64,000 nucleotides of DNA from an uncultured Caulobacterales bacterium (lineage in GTDB: Bacteria; Pseudomonadota; Alphaproteobacteria; Caulobacterales; Maricaulaceae): assembly GCA_938009235.1 (NCBI GenBank), contig CALLIK010000007.1, positions 434,001 through 498,000 of the forward strand, given 5' to 3'. The translations under genes and the position numbers were made by a program. This document shows, in pieces, positions 26,713 through 33,438 of the stretch (its first letter is position 1; each line of letters starts with the position of its first letter). The notes below the pieces were generated by a model that saw only the letters and a program-made list of their open reading frames with translations, searched no databases and was not told the DNA's origin.

Positions 26713-27339
26713 TTGAAAATCATGAAAAATGTGAAATCGTTTCAAACAAATTATGTCTTGATTGATCATGAGAATGTTCAACCTAAGAACCTATCTCTGC
26801 TGTCCGAAGATCATTTTAAAATTTACCTCTTCATTGGCGCTAAACAAACGTGCGTAAATTTTGGGTTAGTTGATGCAATGCATAAATTTGGACCGAAGCG
26901 ATCTGAATATATTCAGGTCACGCAAACACGTGCCAATGCCTTGGATTTTCATATCACATATTATCTTGGCCTATTGGTAGCCAAAAACTCAAGTTCCTAT
27001 TTTCATATTATTTCTAAGGATAAAGGGTTTGATCCTTTGATCGAGCACTTAACTGCGGGTGGTATCAATGCGTATCGTCGAGAATCAATTGCAGATATTC
27101 CCGTTATAAATGTGAATAGTGATGCTAAAATTGATGAAAAATTTGAGCCTATTTTAAAGAACCTTAAAGGGCGCAGGCAATCTAAGCCGCGAAAAGAAAA
27201 AACGCTGAAGAACTCGATTAAGAAAACTTTCAACCCAGAGTTAACTGAAACGGAAGTGACAGCCGTTTTCGATAAACTAAGAGGCCTGAAGTATATTAAG
27301 GTAGAAAAAGATCGCGTGTCCTACGCATTGCCGAAATGA
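26713..27339 (+). CDS. PIN-like (NYN/PIN_7-type) domain protein
   Basis: 208 residues, AT-rich. The N-terminal 130 residues look like a PIN-like nuclease domain: YVLIDHENVQPKNLSLL carries the first acidic site, LDFHITYYLGLL the second, and HIISKDKGFDPLIEHL the third, in the order expected for a metal-dependent RNase. The linker is Lys/Arg-rich (GRRQSKPRKEKTL), and the last 50 residues could be a winged-helix or OST-HTH-like module (LTETEVTAVFDKLRGLKYIK). It is probably an RNA-cutting protein, either regulatory or defensive. Isolated gene, followed at once by the structured repeat element. Confidence 0.75.
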   Translation: MKIMKNVKSFQTNYVLIDHENVQPKNLSLLSEDHFKIYLFIGAKQTCVNFGLVDAMHKFGPKRSEYIQVTQTRANALDFHITYYLGLLVAKNSSSYFHIISKDKGFDPLIEHLTAGGINAYRRESIADIPVINVNSDAKIDEKFEPILKNLKGRRQSKPRKEKTLKNSIKKTFNPELTETEVTAVFDKLRGLKYIKVEKDRVSYALPK

Positions 27340-27342
27340 AGA

Positions 27343-27543
27343 ATGATCCTCAAACTCCCTGAAATTAACTCACCCACTTTCAATCCCATAGACAAAATTC
27401 AAGAGAATGATCCGCGCTATAGAAAGCTGTGGCATTCTAAGGACGTTCTTTCGGACATGGGACAGGCAAGTGATCATTGGCTGGTCGTACCGAAAGACGG
27501 TGTGCTTATTTGTGTGGGGTTATGTCTGCACAGAGGGGCCTGA
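27343..27543 (+). CDS. Doubtful 66-residue ORF overlapping the repeat element
   Basis: It begins four bases after the PIN-like gene stop. No family is recognised. About 24 codons (from IQENDPRYRKLWHSK to SDMGQ) are over 90 per cent identical at DNA level to the minus-strand copy of the repeat near 44.7 kb, where the frame soon ends in TAG. Changes between copies are a mix of silent and replacing ones, so coding selection is not evident. It may be a remnant of a coding part of the element, or not a gene. Confidence 0.25.
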   Translation: MILKLPEINSPTFNPIDKIQENDPRYRKLWHSKDVLSDMGQASDHWLVVPKDGVLICVGLCLHRGA

Positions 27544-27785
27544 TGGTGTGAGCTGAACTGTCTGTAACGACAGGATATAAATTCCGGCCGCCGTCCGCGA
27601 AACACCGCCGCAGGGGGTGGATTGAGCTTCTAGTCCTTTCCACTTTGGTTCTTGCGTAAAACAATTTCTTTATTCGGTATTCCGTCGTGAGTGCCGACCC
27701 TGCGGGCTGTCCTGACTTTCAAGACATCGCATTTAGGCAGCCACAAGATGGGCTGCGAGCCTAGGCGCTTGCTTGCGGTTTTGGT
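27385..27785 (+). ncRNA. Structured repeat element, copy A (candidate RNA)
   Basis: This roughly 400-base stretch without a convincing gene is homologous to the minus strand of 44325-44775. A 71-base block (27396-27466) is about 92 per cent identical; the remainder is diverged but colinear. Three helices are preserved with base changes on both sides: CCGCAGGG/CCCTGCGG (27608-27615 with 27698-27705), TCGGTA/TGCCGA (27674-27679 with 27692-27697) and GCAGCC/GGCTGC (27737-27742 with 27751-27756). The bases TTCGGTAT, CCGTCG and TCGCATTTAGG in the single-stranded parts are conserved. It matches no RNA class I can name; tmRNA, 6S, RNase P and SRP hallmarks are missing. The stretch to 27905 adds small hairpins not shared with copy B. 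Confidence 0.5.
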
Positions 27786-27911
27786 GCGTCAAAATAAGTG
27801 CTCCGCAATCAGGTTAAATGGACCGTAACAGTCCGCGCATTGGCATGACGGTTAGGTTCCCATAGGCTCGCACATGTCTCCACCTCTGGAGCGAACCACC
27901 ACGGGTTAAAT

Positions 27912-28790
27912 ATGAGACTGATACTAACATCCCTTTTAATGATTACGCTAAGTGGTTGCGTGACCGTTAGGGTGGATGAAAGTAAAGTCTTCCTCCCTCA
28001 GACGCCGCACGCACAGTCTGGGGCGACAGCACAGCAAATAAATAACGAAGACTATCTCGTTGGCACAGGCGTTAAATTTGAACATTTCAAATTGCCGACT
28101 GACTTTGGCGAATTGAAATTAACGCATGCAAGCCGAGGTAATGTCATAGATCGGCCCTTATACGTCATGTGTATGGGAACCTCTGGTGACCGATACAGGT
28201 CTGGGCAATATTATTTAAACCGCGTGATCGAAACAGGCGACGTTCTATTATTTGATTACCCTGGATATAATGGCAGTGACGGCGCGCCGAGCGTGGCTGA
28301 TTTTGCAGCTGCGTAAGATACTGTTGCGACCTATTTGGATGATCGCCTTATCCGCACTGGCCAAACGACTCTTGCATGGGGGCATTCGCTTGGTGGATTT
28401 GTATGTGCCGATATTGCGAATAAGGCCGAGAGTATTGACGCGATTGTCTTAGAAACTGCGGCTCAAAATATAGATGAAGTTGTTGACGCGCGAACGCCAA
28501 AATTGATCAAACCCTTCATACGCCCACGTATAAATGAGGCACTACAGGAGTATGATGTCATCAAATCGTTGAAAGACTTCGACGGACCCATCCTTGTGTT
28601 GGGGGCAGGGCAAGATGAAATTTTGGAGGTAGACCTCGCGCGCGATTTAGCGGAACGATTAAAATTAGGTGGCGCAAATATTCGATACGTCGAATTTCCA
28701 AATGCCTCGCATGAAGGCATTCCGTGGGAGGCAAGTTTCCAAATGAAAGCGTTTAAAGATACGACGCATTCATTCTTGTTAGGGTGGTGA
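27912..28790 (+). pseudogene. Alpha/beta hydrolase lipoprotein gene with in-frame TAA
   Basis: A single reading frame runs from the ATG at 27912 to 28790 except for one TAA at 28314-28316. The first part has a lipoprotein signal (ILTSLLMITLSGC) and the hydrolase core strands (LFDYPGYNGSDGAPSVADFA). Directly after the stop, in the same frame, the protein resumes with DTVATYLDDRL and the nucleophile elbow WGHSLGGFV, and later the acid-bearing GPILVLGAGQDEILE and His-bearing FPNASHEGIP. The catalytic Ser, Asp and His are all downstream of the stop, so the truncated product would be inactive. It is a recent nonsense mutation, a sequencing error or a read-through site; no frameshift is needed. Confidence 0.85.
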
Positions 28791-28842
28791 AGTTATGACC
28801 TCTCTCCCTAAGATAGGAAAGAGGTCTACTTAAAGGCCTAAT

Positions 28843-30096
28843 CTATCTCGAAATTCGTAGAGATGAGGCCTGTGTTGCAATTTCACCTATAACGGTACTG
28901 AGCTCACCACTGGCAACATCATGAAATTCACCTTCACCACTGACGCAGTCTTCGAAAACTTCAATCGTCTCATCAGATAGGCCAGAATTATTGTAGTTGA
29001 TGAGGTGGAAGTTGATATCTTTTCCAGCAAAGTCCAGCGCGTCACAGGCTTCTTTAAATTTCTCTAAAGATAAAGCCTGTGTTACCGCACCACCGCCGCC
29101 ACCAGACCAAGGTCGATTATAAGGCTTGCCATCTGTCATCATGATAAGATGTTTTGATACACCATCAGAGCTGTCCATAGGATATTGCGATTCCGCGCTG
29201 AGAACACCGCGAAGGCTAGGGTCCAAGCTTCTAAAACCCCACACTAAAGCGTCTGACATGCCTGTTCCGAAGGAAATATCGATGTTGGCTTTAAGGTCCT
29301 TAACTTCCCAATCATCTGCTTCCTTATGGAAGATGGCTGTCATGCTCTCGTGCGGGCAAACAACTTTGCCCGAACTTAATTCAGACTTAACAAGAGGAAG
29401 GCTTAGACTTGAGTTTAGCTCTAAGTCTGGATCTGTCATCTCACGATCAAAACATCCATTATACACGCCCTCTGCTTCATCATAACCGCTGCCAGGCGTG
29501 ACATAAGTTTCGAACCTGTCGTCAAGACGCACAGTGTTCGCAAAAGGAATAAGGCTAATCCGAGAATCATCATCATCGAAAAGGTCTGACTCCGTTAATG
29601 ACACAAGCGTAGTTTTCAAATCATCTATTTCATCACCAACCATTGATTCTGAAATATCATAAATAAATGAAACTTCATAAGCTTTCGAAGTGGCCACCGT
29701 GGCTGTGGAACTTACATTGTAAGGGACTGACCTTTTGTCCATAAAACCTGAGAGGAATGTGTCAATTTCTCCTGAACATGTTACCGTGATTTCAGTAACG
29801 TTATCAGCGGTCAGGCGATTGATTTCATATGAACAGTCTTCAGAATCCAACAACTGACTTTTTTTGTATTGTCTGAAATATTTCCAAACATCCCTGTGAT
29901 TGTCACTAGACTTAGTCTTTGCCAACGTGAGGCTCATATTATCCGCATGATTTTGAAGGTGATTAGAGCGATCATCTGCCTCAATCACAGTTAATGCGAT
30001 ACCTGATCCCATAAGTAAAAGAGGCAGCATAAATGCAGCCATAATTGAGATGTTCCCGGACGTTTCACACAGAAATTGTGATAATTTACGTTTCAT
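28843..30096 (-). CDS. TadG-like pilus-associated protein with vWA domain
   Basis: 417 residues. The N-terminus LCETSGNISIMAAFMLPLLL is a TadE/TadG-type signal-anchor with a pseudopilin-like pattern (G-N-I-x-I-M-A-A-F). A vWA domain fills about residues 140-410, with MIDAS motif DISESM, a possible Thr site region and the TDGKPYNRP segment holding the second Asp. TadG proteins are minor components of Flp/Tad tight-adherence pili; lone copies outside tad loci occur in many alphaproteobacteria. No other tad gene is nearby. A TTAA-N7-TTAA motif lies upstream. Confidence 0.8.
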   Translation of the reverse strand: MKRKLSQFLCETSGNISIMAAFMLPLLLMGSGIALTVIEADDRSNHLQNHADNMSLTLAKTKSSDNHRDVWKYFRQYKKSQLLDSEDCSYEINRLTADNVTEITVTCSGEIDTFLSGFMDKRSVPYNVSSTATVATSKAYEVSFIYDISESMVGDEIDDLKTTLVSLTESDLFDDDDSRISLIPFANTVRLDDRFETYVTPGSGYDEAEGVYNGCFDREMTDPDLELNSSLSLPLVKSELSSGKVVCPHESMTAIFHKEADDWEVKDLKANIDISFGTGMSDALVWGFRSLDPSLRGVLSAESQYPMDSSDGVSKHLIMMTDGKPYNRPWSGGGGGAVTQALSLEKFKEACDALDFAGKDINFHLINYNNSGLSDETIEVFEDCVSGEGEFHDVASGELSTVIGEIATQASSLRISR

Positions 30097-30180
30097 AGCT
30101 TCAGTTTCCCACTTGTCATTTCATTCCAAACTAGCTCTCAAACTACGGGCTTAAGTTTAAGGCACCTGCAAAATATAGGG

Positions 30181-30195
30181 TTAAGATAAGTTTAA
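30181..30195. promoter_or_regulatory. Possible CtrA box (TTAA-N7-TTAA)
   Basis: TTAA-GATAAGT-TTAA in the divergent region between the TadG-like gene and the MBL-fold gene. It matches the spacing of the CtrA recognition sequence of Caulobacter and relatives, where CtrA controls pilus genes. The AT-rich setting means chance occurrence is possible. Confidence 0.35.
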
Positions 30196-30275
30196 TATTT
30201 AAAGACAAGTCTTCTTGCTGCTTGCTTAGATTGGCTAAGCCTGCGCACTATATTAGGGAATTGGGAGGCTGAGTG

Positions 30276-31235
30276 ATGCGGTATATATTATTAGTGATAC
30301 TGCTAGCCGCAGTCTTAGCGGCGTGCACTCCTCAGGTGGACGAACGGCAAACAGCTGCTGAAACTTGCAGCATATCTCTCGCAGTTTTGGGCGTTGCGCA
30401 GGACGCGGGTAAGCCCCAAATTTCTGTCCATAGTGACGGGGCATGGACGGACCCGTCAAAGGCGAAATTAGCGACGTCGCTTGGGTTGATCGACAGTTCC
30501 AACCAGACACGGTATTTGTTTGATGCGACGCCAGACATAAAACAACAACTCTATGATTTAGATCAATTAGATGATGGTCGCGGCTTTGCTCTCGACGGTA
30601 TTTTTCTGACGCATGGCCATATGGGGCATTATCTGGGTCTCGCGCATTTAGGTCGAGAGGCGATGGGGGCAAAATCTGTGCCTGTATATGCGATGCCGAA
30701 AATGGCAGGCTATCTGCGTGACAATGGACCGTGGAATCAGTTGGTCGCTCTGAAAAATATCGACCTTCGAGACCTGTCTGATGGCGACTCTATCTCACTC
30801 GGGTCAGAGCTAACCGTGACGCCATTTCAGGTTCCGCATCGTAGCGAATATACAGAGACTGTTGGCTACCGCATCGCGATCCAAACCCGCAGCGCAATCT
30901 ATCTACCAGACATTGACAGTTGGACAGCGTGGGAAGCCGAGGGCGGATCACTGGAAGCGTTAGTGGTTGAAAATGACCGTCTCTATTTGGACGCGACATT
31001 TTTCAGTGGGGCGGAATTGCCAGGTCGAGATATGAGCCTCATCCCGCATCCCACGATATCTACAACTCTGGGAAAACTCTCGCATCTACCCGCAGATGAT
31101 CGTGCCAAAATCCACTTCACCCACATGAATCATTCGAACCCTGCGCATAACAAAACAAGTGAGGCATTTCGCGAGGTCCAGATTAAAGGCTTTGTGGTGG
31201 CCCAAAAAGGCGATGTCTATTGCTTGGAGGAATGA
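30276..31235 (+). CDS. Metallo-beta-lactamase-fold lipoprotein, PqqB-like
   Basis: 319 residues from the ATG at 30276 with GGAGG just upstream. The signal ends in the lipobox LAAC. The mature protein has the MBL-fold start LAVLGVAQDAGKPQI, the metal site motif THGHMGHYLGL (HxHxxH-like, with Met and Gly variations around the second His), VPHRSEY, an Asp ligand in YLPDIDSW and FTHMNHSNP near the end. The N-terminal AQDAG and the C-terminal H-x-NHSNP patterns resemble PqqB, but no pqq genes are near and PqqB is not usually a lipoprotein. Hydrolase of unknown substrate, probably periplasmic. Confidence 0.85.
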   Translation: MRYILLVILLAAVLAACTPQVDERQTAAETCSISLAVLGVAQDAGKPQISVHSDGAWTDPSKAKLATSLGLIDSSNQTRYLFDATPDIKQQLYDLDQLDDGRGFALDGIFLTHGHMGHYLGLAHLGREAMGAKSVPVYAMPKMAGYLRDNGPWNQLVALKNIDLRDLSDGDSISLGSELTVTPFQVPHRSEYTETVGYRIAIQTRSAIYLPDIDSWTAWEAEGGSLEALVVENDRLYLDATFFSGAELPGRDMSLIPHPTISTTLGKLSHLPADDRAKIHFTHMNHSNPAHNKTSEAFREVQIKGFVVAQKGDVYCLEE

Positions 31236-31246
31236 GCCCTTAGCGC

Positions 31247-31501
31247 CTACAGCCGCGTTTGATGTTTACTCGCGCGGCCGCTGACGCGTTTGCGCCACAT
31301 GCGGAAACTGCTCGGTTTCATATGGCCACGCATGATCTTGATGACCTCGCCTTCGGAGAGGCCTGATTGCGTGAGGATATTATCGAAACTGGTTTCATCA
31401 TCCCACGCCATCGCTACGATTTCGGATGTCGTCAATGTGCCGTGATCGGGCACGGGTGTCGTGATTGGAATGAAATCATCTGGGAAGGTTCTGTCGCTCA
31501 T
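31247..31501 (-). CDS. DUF2805/TIGR03643 family small protein
   Basis: 84 residues from the ATG at 31501 (MSDRTFPDDFIPI); upstream in-frame codons would extend it but have no family support. The TIGR03643 pattern EIVAMAWDDETSFDNILTQ, then GLSEGEVIKIMRGHMKPSS and FRMWRKRVSGR, is unmistakable. The function is unknown; the helical repeats suggest a DNA-binding-like HTH. It is divergent from the M24 peptidase gene. Confidence 0.9.
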   Translation of the reverse strand: MSDRTFPDDFIPITTPVPDHGTLTTSEIVAMAWDDETSFDNILTQSGLSEGEVIKIMRGHMKPSSFRMWRKRVSGRASKHQTRL

Positions 31502-31604
31502 GGGGTAGATACGCATGAACTTTCTAATGAAGGCAGATTTATGCCTATAGAAGTCGGCTCGGTCCCTTGTTAGGGCAAGGCTCAGGCAAATCAGAAGGTA
31601 CGGC

Positions 31605-32828
31605 ATGACTAAAGGTGTAGGCGGATGGACAGCGGAAGAGGCTCTCGCGAAACTGTCTGATATGACAGCGGGCGTGGCCCCGATCACTGAGGCTGAATTT
31701 CAAGCCCGTTTGGACAAAGCTCAAGCCTTGATGGCTGAGCAAGGACTCTGCGCGCTTTACCTCCATGCGGGGACATCACTCTATTATTTCACAGGCACGC
31801 GCTGGCGTGGGTCTGAACGTATGGTGGGAGCGTTGATCCTGCCGACGGGCGCGCCGATCTATATTGCGCCTGCGTTTGAAAAAGGCACACTTGAGCAATT
31901 CATGACGATCACGGGCGAGGTCGCCACATGGGAAGAACATGAAAGCCCATATGGATTGATCGCCGCGCATCTCGCGGCGGCAGGCGTGACATCGGGGCAA
32001 ATTGGCTTGGACGAGGCTACGCCATTCTTCGTGAGTGACGGCATAGCCAAAGCCTCATCTGGATTCACATTCTCAAATGGCGCAACCGTCACAGCGGCCT
32101 GCCGCATGATTAAATCGGACGCGGAAATCGCGCTGATGACCCGCGTGAAAGAAATGACGCTCGCGGTCCACAAAGCCACGGCATCTATGCTGCACGAACA
32201 CATCACGACGGACGAAGTCGGAGCCTTCCTTGACGCGGCCCACCGCAAGGTTGGTGCGCCCAAGGGTAGTTATTTCAAGATCGTTCTGTTCGGTCCAGAC
32301 AGCGCCTTTCCGCATGGTGTGCGCGAAGCGAAAACTTTGGCCTTTGGCGATATGGTCCTGATCGATACGGGTTGTCAGTTGCATGATTATATTTCCGACA
32401 TCACGCGCAGTTATGTCTTTGGCAATCCAACGGAAGAGCATCGTAAAGTTTGGGACGCTGAAAAAGCCGCTCAAGCCAAAGCCTTTGAAGCCGCGCAAAT
32501 CGGAACGCGCTGCGGGGATGTGGATTTGGCAGCACGCGCAGAATTAGAAGCTCGCGGCTATGGCCCAGGGTATGAAACACCAGGCCTACCACACCGCACA
32601 GGCCACGGCATCGGCCTCGATATTCACGAATGGCCTTATCTGAATTGGGGAGATGATACGATCCTAGAGGCAGGCATGTGCTTCTCAAATGAGCCGATGA
32701 TTTGCTTGTTCAAAGAAAACGGCGAAGGCGAATTTGGCGTGCGTCTGGAAGACCATTTCTACATGAGCAAAGACGGCCCTGTCTGGTTCACGAAGCCGAG
32801 CCACAGTGTGGATGAGCCGTTTGGGTGA
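31605..32828 (+). CDS. M24 family peptidase (Xaa-Pro aminopeptidase/prolidase type)
   Basis: 407 residues. An N-terminal creatinase-like domain (1-165; YLHAGTSLYYFTGTRW) precedes the pita-bread catalytic domain. All five metal ligands are visible: Asp in VLIDTGCQ, Asp in YISDITRSY, His in RTGHGIGLD, Glu in FSNEPMICL and Glu in GVRLEDHFYM. These enzymes remove N-terminal residues next to proline or split dipeptides, using two metal ions. No signal sequence, so cytoplasmic. Monocistronic, divergent from the DUF2805 gene. Confidence 0.93.
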   Translation: MTKGVGGWTAEEALAKLSDMTAGVAPITEAEFQARLDKAQALMAEQGLCALYLHAGTSLYYFTGTRWRGSERMVGALILPTGAPIYIAPAFEKGTLEQFMTITGEVATWEEHESPYGLIAAHLAAAGVTSGQIGLDEATPFFVSDGIAKASSGFTFSNGATVTAACRMIKSDAEIALMTRVKEMTLAVHKATASMLHEHITTDEVGAFLDAAHRKVGAPKGSYFKIVLFGPDSAFPHGVREAKTLAFGDMVLIDTGCQLHDYISDITRSYVFGNPTEEHRKVWDAEKAAQAKAFEAAQIGTRCGDVDLAARAELEARGYGPGYETPGLPHRTGHGIGLDIHEWPYLNWGDDTILEAGMCFSNEPMICLFKENGEGEFGVRLEDHFYMSKDGPVWFTKPSHSVDEPFG

Positions 32829-32839
32829 GGATTAACCCG

Positions 32840-33346
32840 TTAGATATTGCGCGATTTCCGATACACGAATGTTTCGAAATGACTGAAACCGACAAAATCG
32901 GTAGGTATTCCTACCCATAGCCTCTTACTGAACTTTAGAATTAAAACTCCGGATGCCGATGAGTAATACTCTCTTACACGCTTTAGATTTTTCCATTTAT
33001 ATACCCATGAAAAAACGAATAGTTTTACAGAAAGCTTTTCCTCATCATATATAATTTTCATTATCAATGACGGAACTGTCACAACAAAGAGAATACTTGC
33101 TACAACCAAACATGAGCCGATAAATTTACCGTTTAGGCTATCCATTTCTAATGCCAGATAAATGATTATGGCGAAGGCTGTTGCAGCAAGCCAAACAAAT
33201 ATAACACTAAACTTTGAAAATGGACTCGCCTTTAAGACATATTGACCGTCTTTATAGCTCGGCGGTAGAGATGAATATTTCTCAATGAAGTAGGCGCAGG
33301 AAAGGCCAACTGAAATTAACATTAGAAACTTCAGAAAGAGCGCCAT
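32840..33346 (-). CDS. Small membrane protein, PH-like
   Basis: 168 residues, AT-rich. Hydrophobic segments at 1-20 (LFLKFLMLISVGLSCAYFI), 48-68 (FSVIFVWLAATAFAIIIYLA) and 76-98 (FIGSCLVVASILFVVTVPSL) predict three membrane helices. The last 60 residues (YDEEKLSVKLFVFSWVYKWK, later SASGVLILKFSKRLWVG) have the strand pattern of bacterial PH-like domains found in YdbS-type membrane proteins. No function can be assigned. It stands between the M24 peptidase gene and ftsK. Confidence 0.6.
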   Translation of the reverse strand: MALFLKFLMLISVGLSCAYFIEKYSSLPPSYKDGQYVLKASPFSKFSVIFVWLAATAFAIIIYLALEMDSLNGKFIGSCLVVASILFVVTVPSLIMKIIYDEEKLSVKLFVFSWVYKWKNLKRVREYYSSASGVLILKFSKRLWVGIPTDFVGFSHFETFVYRKSRNI

Positions 33347-33438
33347 AGGTGTCTCTATGTTAATAAGATTAACTTTAGGCGTATGTTCACAGCTATTTTT
33401 CTATTAACTCTTGCCCTCAGATAAATTGACATGACTCG

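Noticed and set aside
27541-27905. Possible tmRNA, 6S RNA, RNase P RNA or SRP RNA
   Set aside because: None of the hallmark sequences (tag reading frame, GAGGAAAGTCC, SRP Alu/4.5S loop, 6S central bubble pattern) could be found on either strand, so no known name is given.
30276-31235. PqqB of a PQQ biosynthesis cluster
   Set aside because: Sequence resembles PqqB, but it has a lipoprotein signal and no other pqq gene is near.
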